A DNA stretch of 64,000 bases from Polycladomyces zharkentensis. GTDB lineage: Bacteria; Bacillota; Bacilli; Thermoactinomycetales; JIR-001. Of this stretch, positions 39,757 to 48,449 are shown in pieces (position 1 is the stretch's first letter; each line of letters opens with the position of its first letter). The translations under genes were made by a program, and so were the position numbers. The notes under the pieces are model-generated. The model saw nothing but the letters and a program-made list of their open reading frames with translations. It was not told the origin of the DNA and ran no database searches. The stretch covers positions 62,001 to 126,000 of the forward strand of contig NZ_JAFHAP010000010.1 in the NCBI RefSeq assembly GCF_016938855.1, written 5' to 3'.

Positions 39757-39784
39757 AAAAAAACACACCATCATCATGATGGTG
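39757..39784 (-). terminator. Terminator downstream of the PLP decarboxylase gene
   Basis: Reverse strand: CACCATCA (39784-39777) pairs with TGATGGTG (39773-39766), three-base loop, then TGTTTTTTTG. The interval 39559-39756 holds no recognisable gene. Confidence 0.65.
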
Positions 39785-39894
39785 AGCGCTCTGCTTGTCT
39801 TGAATCGCTTTCGGCACCATTTCCACCTGACTCTGGGGAGTATTGGGTATAATGTTTGCTTTGTCTTCCCAAACAAGAGCACACAACCAGGGCT

Positions 39895-40012
39895 CGAACC
39901 TTCAAGCGCAGGACGCGGGCAATGTACACTCGCTTAAAAGAAATTACCCGCGCATGACTTGCTGCGCGTTTCGAATCGATCCTCCGGGAGAACGCAGCCG
40001 CCCGAACAAATG
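39895..40012 (-). repeat. Relic F: hairpin module shared with the TnpB relic at 50.5 kb
   Basis: A large hairpin (GCGCAG and CGCGGG arms closing around an AT-rich loop, about 39906-39970) is clearly related to one at 50,478-50,535: both read GCGGGYAATTTC, then AAGCGA, GTAC and TTGCCCGCG on the reverse strand. At copy E the hairpin lies between the TnpB relic and its right end, so copy F is probably an eroded copy of that part. Confidence 0.5.
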
Positions 40013-40038
40013 AGAAAACAGTCCCCCGAATCCAAGGA

Positions 40039-41457
40039 TTATATCCCATAAATCTCTCTTCCGATTCCTTCCATTTTTTGTATGGTGTTCTGAATATCCT
40101 CCTTGGTTGTGCGTGGATTGATCGTACACAAACGCAAAACGGTTCGACCTTTTAATTCCGTTGTACTGACCATGGCATAACCTTCGCGGATCATCCGATT
40201 GACAATCTGCTGCTGCACCTTGTCAATCATCTCTTCATGCATAGAATCAGGAGCAAAACGGAAAGTAACGACTCCCAACTGTGCCGGCGATACCACATCC
40301 CAATAAAGGGACCGACGCAAGGTTTTCTCCGCCGTTTCGGCCATCTCTAAACCGTGACTGACCGCCCTGCGAAAGGATTCGATACCAAACATCTTAAATG
40401 ACATCCACAACCTTAACGCACGGAAACTGCGGGTAAGCTCGATACCGTAATCGCAGAAATTGACTTCCGTTTCCTTTCCTTCAACATCTCGCAAATACTC
40501 GGGGAGAATGTGAAAGGTCATCTTTAAATGTTGACTGTCCCGAACGAGTATACATCCCGTATCGTAAGGTTGAAACAACCACTTGTGAGGATCGATCGTC
40601 AATGAGTCTACTGATTCAATTCCTTTCAGCAGTTTTCGCCCTTGATCGCTCAGGATTGCCGGGGCACCATAAGCACCGTCAGCATGAAGCCATAACCCTT
40701 CCCGGTTACAAATCTTCACCAAGGTTTCCAAAGGATCCACAGCCCCTGTGTTGGTTGTGCCTGCATTCGCGATGACGCAAAACGGTTGTTTTCCCTGTGA
40801 TCGATCTTTTTGAATCTGCACCTCCAGCTCGGGGGCTGATAGACGAAAAGCCTCATCTGAAGGTATTCTTCGAATCTGTTCCTGTCGAAACCCCAGGATT
40901 TTCAAGGCCCGTTCCACAGAGGAGTGAGTTTGATCGGAGAAATAAACGGTAGCGCGTTCCGAAGGACCGCCCAGCTTCACCTGCCGAGCCACTGCTAATG
41001 CCGTCAAATTCGCCATGGAACCACCACTGACAAACAATCCCCCTGCCGTTTTCGGAAGACCGAACAGTCGGGCAATCCAATCTACAGTAACCCGCTCGAC
41101 CTGGGCCGGACCTGAAGCCTCCAACCAAGTTCCTGCAAACACATTCAATCCGCTGGCTAAAAAGGTTGCCAGCGTTCCAATATAATTGCTCGGGCCTGGA
41201 ACAAACGCAAAAAAACGGGGGTGATCCAGATGCATGATCTGAGAAAAAACGACTTCATCCAGCTGTTGCATGATTTTTTCAAAAGAAATGCCTTGCTCGG
41301 GAAGTGATTCGCCCAACGCTTTTTCCAATTGGGCAGGACTGCTGTTTCTTGTCACCGGTTTGTCCGGCAACTGACAAAGATGATCCACAATCCGATCGAC
41401 CACTTGATACCCCATCTTCCGCATCTCTTCCGGGGTAAAGTGCAACTTTTCGTTCAT
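40039..41457 (-). CDS. Group II PLP-dependent amino acid decarboxylase
   Basis: 472 residues, aromatic-L-amino-acid/tyrosine/diaminobutyrate decarboxylase superfamily. PLP lysine K292 in TIDPHKWLFQPYD, PLP-ring Asp D260 in LHADGAYG, and the substrate-site HPRFFAFVPGP segment near residue 79. Which amino acid it uses cannot be told by eye; the aromatic type is most likely. Start at 41457 follows GGGGGAAAG. It interrupts the ysxE-valS pair of B. subtilis and is flanked by transposon relics on both sides, suggesting gain by transfer. Confidence 0.88.
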   Translation of the reverse strand: MNEKLHFTPEEMRKMGYQVVDRIVDHLCQLPDKPVTRNSSPAQLEKALGESLPEQGISFEKIMQQLDEVVFSQIMHLDHPRFFAFVPGPSNYIGTLATFLASGLNVFAGTWLEASGPAQVERVTVDWIARLFGLPKTAGGLFVSGGSMANLTALAVARQVKLGGPSERATVYFSDQTHSSVERALKILGFRQEQIRRIPSDEAFRLSAPELEVQIQKDRSQGKQPFCVIANAGTTNTGAVDPLETLVKICNREGLWLHADGAYGAPAILSDQGRKLLKGIESVDSLTIDPHKWLFQPYDTGCILVRDSQHLKMTFHILPEYLRDVEGKETEVNFCDYGIELTRSFRALRLWMSFKMFGIESFRRAVSHGLEMAETAEKTLRRSLYWDVVSPAQLGVVTFRFAPDSMHEEMIDKVQQQIVNRMIREGYAMVSTTELKGRTVLRLCTINPRTTKEDIQNTIQKMEGIGREIYGI

Positions 41458-41586
41458 GGATTCTTTCCCCCATTTGATACCGATCTCCACCGGATACTGC
41501 ATGATCTGCCTTTAACCGGAACACATCGACTCCTTGACGACCGGCTTCTTACTCGCCATCATTTTCAGTAGCCTTTCAATATGTAT

Positions 41587-41860
41587 TCACTCTTTTTCAA
41601 TTGTGCAGAAATAGATCGGAAACCGCCGCTTTAAACTCATATTATCACGGAAAGCCACGTGCTTGGTCGCATAATATGATGATTGGAGCAACGGACAACG
41701 ATTACTTCGCTTCCTCCTTGCAATGCCCTGATCCTGAAACTGGAGCGGAACCATCACAGCGCAACGGGGGGTGCCGCCGTCACAATTGCCATCAAATCGA
41801 TGCGATCCCCTGGTTGACATCTTGCTCGGAGTGGGTTGCACAGAGCTATCCAGCATCGTT
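41587..41860. other. Intergenic stretch without a recognised gene
   Basis: Reverse-strand frames here are open for up to 60 codons (for example FQDQGIARRKRSNRC) but have no ribosome site and no family I recognise. It may be debris of an inserted element next to copy C. Confidence 0.4.
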
Positions 41861-41902
41861 TTGAGGTTAAAATGGATATACGGGTACAATTGTACCCGTA
41901 TA
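41861..41902 (+). promoter_or_regulatory. Perfect 26-bp palindrome overlapping a promoter-like sequence
   Basis: 41877-41902 is a perfect inverted repeat (half-site TATACGGGTACAA, no spacer). On the plus strand TTGAGG (41861-41866), 18 bases and TACAAT (41885-41890) form a promoter-like pair, with the -10 box in the palindrome centre. It looks like an operator for a dimeric repressor, but no plus-strand gene follows. Confidence 0.5.
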
Positions 41903-41916
41903 GAGTGTCGACAAAG

Positions 41917-42190
41917 GTGATTTGCCCCACACGACTGAAGCACCGGAGGCCTTCTCGCTTCATCCGGCGTGGCAAGCCGCATCCACCCATAATCGCTTCG
42001 TCCGTCCAAGCCTGGGTGATTTTCGTAACGAGTTTTCTCTCGCATCGTAGCTTTCAGTGTTTTCGCACTTCTCGACTCCATTGTACCAAAATTCTGTCGG
42101 ACTTGCGAGAGGGACAAAACCCTCCCGCGTCCGACGCTCGCTTTCATTCCAACCCTGAAGGACCGGGTTTTCCCGCTCGATCTTGATAAC
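41917..42190 (-). repeat. IS605-type right-end/omegaRNA-like relic, copy C (solo)
   Basis: Reverse strand order as in copy B: GAGCGGGAAAAC, hairpin GTCGGAC...GTCCGAC with inner GGGAGGG/CCCTCTC stem (about 42139-42096), CTTGCCACGCCGG, CCTCCGGTGCTTCAG and GTGTGGGGCAAATCAC ending at 41917. Some 60-70 percent similar to copy B by eye, with the hairpin and the terminal block best conserved. Confidence 0.6.
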
Positions 42191-42246
42191 AGAAAGATAA
42201 CAGATCAGCAGTGTCAACCTCTCATCCTGATCATTGTGTGTCAACA

Positions 42247-43317
42247 TCATTGTGTGTCAACTTTTTTGGCTCGGGTTAAGACGACCCCGGTCTTTCGCGT
42301 TTTTCTCCCGCTCCCCTTTTTACTCGGCCAAAGCGAACGGATCAACGACTGCAACCATCTGAGATGGGCGATCTCCTCTTCCCAGCGCCGAATCGCGATC
42401 GTTTCCTCGATCCGGTCCGGCATCTCATAATAGCGGGCAAGCAATCGAAGCGGCCGCTCGGGATACGCCAAATAGAGAGCCAACAGCTTTTTTTCCTTTC
42501 CGCTCAGCTTCCATCTCTCTTCATAACGGGTCAGGTAGAATTGCGGCTCTTTCTCGTGATCCAATCGCTGGGAAAATCGGCGGAAAAACGCACCCAGATC
42601 GCGAACCGGACTGTCAACAGCTGCATGATCCCAGTCGATCCACACCCACCCGTCGTCTTTTTTCAACAGGTTGCTGGGATGAATCCGACCGTGACACAAA
42701 GTATATCTCGGCGCGATCCCTTTATCCGACTGCATGAATTTTTCCATCCCCTTCACTGCAAAACGCAGTGCCTTGTCCACATATTCCGCATCAGCCGCAA
42801 AAGCATGATCAAACGGGGAACGAAATGTTCGGCTCTCCATCACTTCCCGGTATTCGCACAATTTTTCCAACTTGTCCTTCCAAACTTGCAGGCGTTCGGC
42901 ATCGATGACCTGTTTCTGCTCCGATTGTTTCCCGACAACCGGGAACGCCGAACGGTGAATGTGTGCCAACATGGTCGGCAATTCTTCAATGGGAACCGTT
43001 TCCCGCAAGCCGGCGTCGCTTTCCACCCACGGAGTGGCGTACCAAACCGCATCTGTTGTCTGGACGAAAGGTTCCCCATCAGATGTGTTCACCCATGGCA
43101 GAAATATCTCCTGGCCTTTGGCGTGAACCGTTTCCATCACCTTGTGCAACCAAGCGAGCCGATCGGCGGAACAAGACGATTTTTTCAATGCAAATATGCC
43201 ATCCTCCGTCTGGACGCGCAATACACCTTCGACGGGTCGTACTTGCAGGGGAACCCATCCGTACCGTTCAAACACTTGTTCCAATACCGCTCGCTCTTCA
43301 GGCAAATGAATGCGCAC
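42247..43317 (-). CDS. ysxE: Spore coat-associated kinase-like protein (YsxE/CotS family)
   Basis: 356 residues with an aminoglycoside-phosphotransferase-like fold, related to CotS and YutH of the spore coat. The C-lobe motif reads LCHGRIHPSN (207-216) and VWIDWD (225-230). In active kinases the first motif is HxDxxxxN; here the Asp position is Arg211, so activity is doubtful. Lies directly after spoVID as in B. subtilis, which is the main support for the symbol. Confidence 0.85.
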   Translation of the reverse strand: MRIHLPEERAVLEQVFERYGWVPLQVRPVEGVLRVQTEDGIFALKKSSCSADRLAWLHKVMETVHAKGQEIFLPWVNTSDGEPFVQTTDAVWYATPWVESDAGLRETVPIEELPTMLAHIHRSAFPVVGKQSEQKQVIDAERLQVWKDKLEKLCEYREVMESRTFRSPFDHAFAADAEYVDKALRFAVKGMEKFMQSDKGIAPRYTLCHGRIHPSNLLKKDDGWVWIDWDHAAVDSPVRDLGAFFRRFSQRLDHEKEPQFYLTRYEERWKLSGKEKKLLALYLAYPERPLRLLARYYEMPDRIEETIAIRRWEEEIAHLRWLQSLIRSLWPSKKGSGRKTRKTGVVLTRAKKVDTQ

Positions 43318-43396
43318 ACTCCTCCCCCCTTTTCAAATAAAATCAGCCACTGCCGCCAAAAGTACGGCAGTAGCTCAAATGGTCCCTTTTGATCGT

Positions 43397-44809
43397 TCAC
43401 GACTCGTTCAACCGAATTTTTTGCGGGATGTGGATGATTTGACCCTCTTTCAATCCTTCCTCTTCCAATTGATTCACACGGATCAACTGACTGGCCAACA
43501 CATCGTACTTTTCAGCGATGGAGTCGATGGAGTCTTCTTTTTGCGCGATCACCATTTTGAGTTTGACGAATTTCTCTTCCCCTTCACCGATCAACCATTT
43601 GGCCCACTCCAACTGCGTGGCTGGTTTCTCCTGATTTTGTTCCACCTGGTCGCTTGTTTCCTCTTCATGCGTTTCCACTTCATCAGCGTATTCCGTCGGT
43701 TTCTCTTCCCCATGGTCTTTGAACAACTGCACATTTTTCGGCCATGCCGGCTCTTCCTGATTCGTTTCCCATTGATTGCTCGGAGCAAAATCGGGAGGGG
43801 GATCCGCTGGCCACGTTGGTGGATGCTCCGGTTTTCCCAACAGGCGATCTTGAAACCGAAAGGATGACGGTTGCTGCTCTTTTTGGCGTTGGAACCCGAC
43901 TTTCATTTCCCGCTGGCGAAAGGCCGGTTCCTCGTCTTCCGATTCGTTCTCCTCCTGATTCTCCGTGACACCCTCCTGATTCTCCGCGACACCCTCCTGA
44001 TTCTCCGCGACATCTTCAGACTCGTAGGGTTGCAATTTGGCCACGGGATCGTCCGCGTTCCATTCCGGTTCGCGTTTTTCCCCATCGGACGCGTGAGGCG
44101 ACTCCGCCTCTTCTTCCGGTTCGCCGGAGGATCGGATCGATACATCCTCCGCATGTGAACGGGTTCCCCAACCGTATTGGCTGTCAGGATCGCGATAAGC
44201 CGGTCGTGCATCATGGGGATGAGCCATATGTTCAAACTGATACGTCGGTGGCTGTGACGAGGCTGTTTCGTACGATTCCATCTGTTCTTCCGGAGAGGAA
44301 GGGGTAAAGCCGGAGAATGTGGGACTGTCTTCGGATGTTTCTCTCTCCGATTGCTCTTCCCGCGGCGGTTCGGGAATAAATCCGTCAATCGCCAGTACCG
44401 CTTCGATTTGCAGTTCAAATGGCGACAACACACGGTAATCGAACGATTCCACCTCGGCGGAGATATGGTCCAGTGCGGCGCGGTTGGCGGGCAATGTGAT
44501 CTCGACAGGGATGACGTACGCCAGTTTCTCCGTCTCCTCCCCCTCTCCCTCCGCTTGTTCCTGTTCGGTTCCCCCGGACAATTCCGTTTGCTCCGCCGCT
44601 TGTTCCCCGGACACCATCCAGTCGTCTCCCCTGTACCGACCATTCAAACGAAGGTATCCGCGGATTTTCAAGTGCGATCCATGGTTTTCGATCTCCACAT
44701 CGGGCGTCAAATCCAGTTCCAACAAATCACCGATCCCGGGCTGTTGGGGATGGAGCCGAACTTTCTCCAAGATATCAAACCTCAGTTGACTGTATTGATC
44801 GTCCGCCAT
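43397..44809 (-). CDS. spoVID: Spore coat morphogenetic protein SpoVID
   Basis: Needed for encasement of the spore by coat proteins. 470 residues: conserved amino-terminal domain (FDILEKVRLHPQQPGIGDLL, about 9-150), a long acidic low-complexity middle with a short tandem repeat (QEGVAENQEGVTENQEE), and a C-terminal LysM domain (about 420-463: IAQKEDSIDSIAEKYDV). Start at 44809 has GGAGGGAG eight bases upstream; the longer frame to 44890 is not needed. Confidence 0.9.
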   Translation of the reverse strand: MADDQYSQLRFDILEKVRLHPQQPGIGDLLELDLTPDVEIENHGSHLKIRGYLRLNGRYRGDDWMVSGEQAAEQTELSGGTEQEQAEGEGEETEKLAYVIPVEITLPANRAALDHISAEVESFDYRVLSPFELQIEAVLAIDGFIPEPPREEQSERETSEDSPTFSGFTPSSPEEQMESYETASSQPPTYQFEHMAHPHDARPAYRDPDSQYGWGTRSHAEDVSIRSSGEPEEEAESPHASDGEKREPEWNADDPVAKLQPYESEDVAENQEGVAENQEGVTENQEENESEDEEPAFRQREMKVGFQRQKEQQPSSFRFQDRLLGKPEHPPTWPADPPPDFAPSNQWETNQEEPAWPKNVQLFKDHGEEKPTEYADEVETHEEETSDQVEQNQEKPATQLEWAKWLIGEGEEKFVKLKMVIAQKEDSIDSIAEKYDVLASQLIRVNQLEEEGLKEGQIIHIPQKIRLNES

Positions 44810-44991
44810 GCTCTCCCTCCTTACACAGACAGATCTTGCCCGAAACCGCCGCGACCAACGGCGCATGTGATCTTTTCCGGGCGAAACCACAGATTTTCGA
44901 CGGTACTATCTATATGCGCCCAGGCAGTGGATATAACCGGGTCGAAGACAAGAGCGGCGAGATCAAAGAAAAGGCGGATGAAACGAAAAAG

Positions 44992-45023
44992 AAAAAAGCC
45001 AAGCGTGACAAATCACGCTTGGC
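44992..45023 (-). terminator. Rho-independent terminator upstream of spoVID
   Basis: Reverse strand: perfect 10-bp stem (45023-45014 with 45007-44998), six-base loop, six T residues. It probably ends the hemL transcript, read through the transposon relic. Confidence 0.85.
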
Positions 45024-45183
45024 GAAGACTGACGCAGCGTTCCACAAACAGATCACTCCCGATCATGAAACTGTGCGCCATGTACCCACTCTGCTGTTTC
45101 AGCACAGCACAAAGAATGGTCATGAGAAAAGGGCGAAACTTCTCTTCAGATGATGTCCGGAATACAGCAAGTGCATTCATCGC

Positions 45184-45486
45184 GAAATGGCGAACCGAAG
45201 CGGCATCCGCTTCAAGTGCAAACAGTGCGGATACACCGTCAGCACTGATCTGAAAACAGGGCGATCCACATCGCCAAAGCCATTCCAGGGTTGGTAACCC
45301 GGCACACCGGTAATACCACGGGCACTTCCGTTGGTCGCAGGTGTCCGCCCATCCGGGTACGTGCGAACCGGGCGGGACGGGCTGATGACACAGCCCTTAG
45401 CTTGAGGGTTGCCCGAAACAGAAACGGACTGAGGACGTTCACCACTCAAGAATCCCACGGCGACCATAGGGAGTGCCTGTGGTACT
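45184..45486 (+). pseudogene. TnpB (IS200/IS605 OrfB) C-terminal relic with right end, copy D
   Basis: Plus strand: MANRSGIRFKCKQCGYTV is the second half of the TnpB zinc ribbon; the frame then breaks after a small insertion (TAA at about 45294). The following 190 bases, GCACACCGGTAATACCACGG through AGAATCCCACGGCGACCATA and GGAGTGCCTGTGGTACTTT, match copy E closely. It ends against the hemL stop codon. Confidence 0.75.
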
Positions 45487-45492
45487 TTGGCC

Positions 45493-46782
45493 TCAAAGTT
45501 GTTTCAACGCATTCCGGTTGGCTTCGATCGTCCGTTCAATATCTTCGTCACTGTGCGCACAGGAGACGAACATTCCCTCAAACTGAGACGGCGGCAACAG
45601 AATCCCCTGTTCCAGCATGAGTCGGAAATAACGGGCAAACCGCTTGGTGTCGGATTGTTTGGCCTGGGTGTAGCTGACTACTTTTTCTCCTGTGAAGAAC
45701 AAACACACCATGGAACCTACCCGGTTAATATGGTAGGGAATTCCCGCTTCTTCCGCGTTTTGCCGGAATCCTTCCTCCAAACGGGCCGCTTTGGCTTCCA
45801 ATTGCTCATAAATACCGGGTTTGCCCAACTCCTTCAATGTGGCGTATCCGGCAGCCATGGCCAACGGATTGCCGGAGAGTGTTCCCGCTTGATACACGGG
45901 ACCGGTCGGAGCCACCATCTCCATAATTTCACGTCGACCGCCGTATGCCCCGACAGGCAAGCCGCCACCGATCACTTTCCCCAGGGTGGTCAGATCCGGC
46001 ATCACTCCGTACTTGCCCTGCGCACAGTGATAATCGACCCGAAAACCGGTCATGACTTCATCGAAAATCAACAGGGCACCGTAATGCGAGGTCAACCGGC
46101 GCAATCCCTCCAGAAAGCCCGGCTCGGGCGGAACGACACCCATGTTGCCCGCCACCGGTTCCACGATCACCGCGGCGATATCGTGGCCGAACTTCTGGAA
46201 GGCGACGCGGGCGCTGTCCAAATCGTTATAGGGGACGGTCAATGTGTGCTGCGCCGTATTCTCCGGTACACCGGGACTGTCCGGCAACCCTAATGTCGCC
46301 ACACCGGAACCGGCTTTGATCAACAAGCTGTCAGAATGACCGTGATAGCTTCCCTCAAATTTCAAAATCTTGTTTCTGCGTGTGTATGCACGCGCCAACC
46401 GCAATGCGCTCATTGTCGCCTCAGTACCGGAATTGACCATCCGGACCACTTCCACGGACGGCACGATCTCCGCCACCAATTGGGCCAGTTTTACCTCGAT
46501 CTCCGTCAGCGCACCGAAGCTGGTCCCTTTTTCCGCTGCGGCTTTGACCGCCTCCACCACGGACGGGTGGGCATGACCCAGGATGAGCGGTCCCCACGAA
46601 CAGATATAATCGATGTATTCGTTCCCATCCACATCCCATACCCGGCTGCCTTCGCCGCGCTCCAGCACCACCGGGTTCATCTCTACGGATTTGAACGCGC
46701 GAACCGGGCTGTTCACCCCGCCAGGAATCACTTTCACCGCTTGTTCATAATAGGCAATCGACCGCTGAAATCCCTTATGCAA
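45493..46782 (-). CDS. hemL: Glutamate-1-semialdehyde 2,1-aminomutase
   Basis: PLP enzyme that makes 5-aminolevulinate in the C5 pathway, using the product of HemA. 429 residues; PLP lysine K269 in [14 protein letters not shown], plus [10 protein letters not shown] and NSGTEA motifs. TTG start at 46782 after AGAGGTGATG. In B. subtilis hemL follows hemB directly; here about 4.3 kb of unrelated genes and relics separate it from the rest of the hem operon. Confidence 0.97.
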   Translation of the reverse strand: MHKGFQRSIAYYEQAVKVIPGGVNSPVRAFKSVEMNPVVLERGEGSRVWDVDGNEYIDYICSWGPLILGHAHPSVVEAVKAAAEKGTSFGALTEIEVKLAQLVAEIVPSVEVVRMVNSGTEATMSALRLARAYTRRNKILKFEGSYHGHSDSLLIKAGSGVATLGLPDSPGVPENTAQHTLTVPYNDLDSARVAFQKFGHDIAAVIVEPVAGNMGVVPPEPGFLEGLRRLTSHYGALLIFDEVMTGFRVDYHCAQGKYGVMPDLTTLGKVIGGGLPVGAYGGRREIMEMVAPTGPVYQAGTLSGNPLAMAAGYATLKELGKPGIYEQLEAKAARLEEGFRQNAEEAGIPYHINRVGSMVCLFFTGEKVVSYTQAKQSDTKRFARYFRLMLEQGILLPPSQFEGMFVSCAHSDEDIERTIEANRNALKQL

Positions 46783-46969
46783 GCCACATCACCTCTCAAA
46801 CGGTATTGTACCGCAAATCCTGGCATAACACACGAGGGGAGGAAAGAGGTTTTTGTCCGTTTGGTGGATGATTACCGATTCATCGCGGAGCCGAGCCGCA
46901 AGATATTCACTTGCGTTCCCTATATAAGCTGAAAATCACTTCTAATTGGATCAGGAGAGATCACTTTTG

Positions 46970-47028
46970 AAAAAAGAATGGCTCTGAGTTCCGCTCCGCT
47001 GTTGGTGCTGGAGCGAAAAGTCAGAGCC
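46970..47028 (-). terminator. Two-level hairpin terminator between the M23 gene and hemL
   Basis: Reverse strand: outer stem GGCTCTGA (47028-47021) with TCAGAGCC (46987-46980), inner stem CGCTCC with GGAGCG, then ATTCTTTTTTC. A further 10-bp inverted repeat (47119-47110 with 47068-47059) starts at the M23 stop codon. The rest of the 336-base gap has no gene that I can see. Confidence 0.7.
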
Positions 47029-47118
47029 GAAACCAAACGATGAGCGCCTTTCACGCCCATGCGGTTCAGTAAAACGGATGCCACTCCCCACTTGCAAGAG
47101 ACCGTTAAATGAACCGCA

Positions 47119-47571
47119 TCACTTCATGACACTCATTGGATTGATCTTTTTCCCGTCTTTGATCACTTCCAAATGAAGAATCGGGTATTTTGCCCGCACT
47201 CTGCCAGTCTTGCCCATATTGCCGACTTTTTTCCCCTTTTTCACTTTTTGACCCTGTAATACACTGATTCCGCTGAGATGGGAATAGACACTCACGTAAC
47301 CGTCTCCATGATCCACCATCACGTGCCATCCGTAGGCGCACTTCGCATCTCGTTTTACCCTGATCACTTTCCCGTCCCCGATGCTGCCAACGAAACCTTT
47401 GTCACGCTTGTATCGCTGATAGTCGATCGCCCGGTGCTGTTTCCCGTATTTCTGCGTGATATACGTACCGGATAAAGGCTGTGAGAAAGATTTCGCTGCC
47501 CAGACGTGCGAAGTACCCGCACCGACCAACAAAGCCGCGGTCACCATCAGGGATGTGATCCAATGTTTCAC
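47119..47571 (-). CDS. Secreted M23 family metallopeptidase
   Basis: 150 residues: signal peptide (1-25, cleavage after VWA), then a compact LytM-type endopeptidase domain. Zinc ligands H46 and D50 (HRAID) and H133 (ILHLEV), catalytic H98 (YSHLS). Expected to cut peptidoglycan cross-links outside the cell. The protein has no SH3 or LysM anchor, so it is probably freely secreted. Confidence 0.9.
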   Translation of the reverse strand: MKHWITSLMVTAALLVGAGTSHVWAAKSFSQPLSGTYITQKYGKQHRAIDYQRYKRDKGFVGSIGDGKVIRVKRDAKCAYGWHVMVDHGDGYVSVYSHLSGISVLQGQKVKKGKKVGNMGKTGRVRAKYPILHLEVIKDGKKINPMSVMK

Positions 47572-47698
47572 AACATCACCTCATCATAATAGTGGATTTT
47601 TCCACTAAACCCCTATAAAGGGATTTAAGTGATGACGAGGGGTTATTTCCCTTATGCCGCCGTGGTTAAACCCCTTTTTTCAGAGGAGGTTCTTTTTT

Positions 47699-47748
47699 AT
47701 GAAAGCAGGTTTTTACTTCCGATAATGTATTGGTATCGGAAGTAAAAA
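47699..47748 (+). other. Eight-codon leader-like ORF fused to a 15-bp hairpin
   Basis: AGAGGAGG, nine bases, then ATG encodes MKAGFYFR and stops (47699-47725). The last five codons form the left arm (47710-47724) of a perfect 15-bp stem; the right arm is 47734-47748, followed by GGAG. A ribosome on the tiny ORF would cover the hairpin. The layout resembles a translational or transcriptional attenuator, but no intact gene follows. Confidence 0.4.
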
Positions 47749-47751
47749 GGA

Positions 47752-48040
47752 GTGCAGTCGGAAGAGGACTTTGAGATGTCCCGCCAGCAATTGATAAAAA
47801 GGTACGCTAAGCACGAAAACCCTTCATTTTGAACGTAATTGCATACGCTAAGGATCGTTCTGTGATGAAAAATTCAAGGGATATTCCCCTTTCTAAGCAC
47901 GGCGTTTATGTCATGCACTATCTGCAAAAGTGGCGTTGAAAGGCTATTTTCACGTCGGAGAGTGATTTCTCGGGATCAATTTTAGTCTTGTACACAACCT
48001 TAACAGTAAGGGAATGGTGGCGACTCCAGCCCAGACTTTC
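47752..48040 (+). other. Intergenic stretch with short open fragments
   Basis: Two plus-strand pieces look protein-like, EEDFEMSRQQLIKRYAKHENPSF (about 47761-47832, in two frames with the next) and LSKHGVYVMHYLQKWR ending at 47939, but they are in different frames and match no family that I know. On the other strand GGGTGAAAGTC near 48040 recalls group II intron domain I, with nothing else to support it. Confidence 0.3.
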
Positions 48041-48056
48041 ACCCTGCACAATATTT

Positions 48057-48074
48057 ATAACTTTACAGTTATAT
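48057..48074 (+). promoter_or_regulatory. Inverted-repeat operator before the arsR-type gene
   Basis: TATAACT, four bases, AGTTATA, ending 23 bases before the ATG. Small AT-rich inverted repeats of this size overlapping the promoter are typical binding sites of ArsR-fold repressors, so autoregulation is likely. Confidence 0.5.
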
Positions 48075-48097
48075 AACCAATAGGTAATATAAAAACC

Positions 48098-48445
48098 ATG
48101 AGGAGTTCAATCTTTGAAGTAATGGCTGAACCCAATCGTCGGCGAATACTTGATCTTCTGAGAGAACGTGAACGTTCTGTGGGAGAACTTGTCAAAGAGA
48201 CCCGACTTAGTCAACCCGGAATCTCTAAACATCTTCGGGTCCTTCGCGAAGCCGGGTTGGTTGAGGTTCGCCAAAAAGGACAAAAACGCGTGTACCATTT
48301 ACGCGCCGAACCACTAGTAGAAATCGATAACTGGCTTGAGCCGTATCGACGGTTCTGGTCCGAAAATCTGGATGCTCTTGAAAAACATCTAAACGGGAAG
48401 GACAAACATTCAACAGACGCAGCGCTCCCCGAGAAGAAAGGATGA
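48098..48445 (+). CDS. ArsR-family transcriptional regulator
   Basis: 115-residue winged-helix protein (VMAEPNRRRILDLLRERERS, recognition helix LSQPGISKHLRVLREAGLV). No metal-binding cysteines are visible, so the inducer is not a thiophilic metal. Followed four bases later by an SRPBCC gene, a common non-metal ArsR/AHSA1 operon in Bacillota. Confidence 0.9.
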   Translation: MRSSIFEVMAEPNRRRILDLLRERERSVGELVKETRLSQPGISKHLRVLREAGLVEVRQKGQKRVYHLRAEPLVEIDNWLEPYRRFWSENLDALEKHLNGKDKHSTDAALPEKKG

Positions 48446-48449
48446 TCCC

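Noticed and set aside
39880-39935. tRNA T-arm-like sequence GGTTCGAGCCC on the reverse strand
   Set aside because: Only three base pairs of the T stem form, and no acceptor, anticodon or D arm can be built around it; it lies in relic F.
43960-44020. Short tandem repeat in spoVID as a possible CRISPR or VNTR
   Set aside because: It is an in-frame amino acid repeat (ENQEG units) in the acidic linker of the protein.
44836-45153. Open plus-strand frame of 105 codons
   Set aside because: No ribosome site, lysine-rich low complexity, crosses a terminator hairpin and matches no family.
46960-46990. Tiny ORF MKKEWL with ribosome site on the plus strand
   Set aside because: It coincides with the T-run and stem of the minus-strand terminator after the M23 gene; no plus-strand gene follows.
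48020-48060. Group II intron-like GGGTGAAAGTC on the reverse strand
   Set aside because: No domain V, no reverse transcriptase frame and no other intron signature within reach.
47571-48060. Possible c-di-AMP (ydaO-type) riboswitch before the M23 peptidase gene
   Set aside because: Cell-wall hydrolase genes often carry this riboswitch, but the conserved ydaO core could not be found in the leader.
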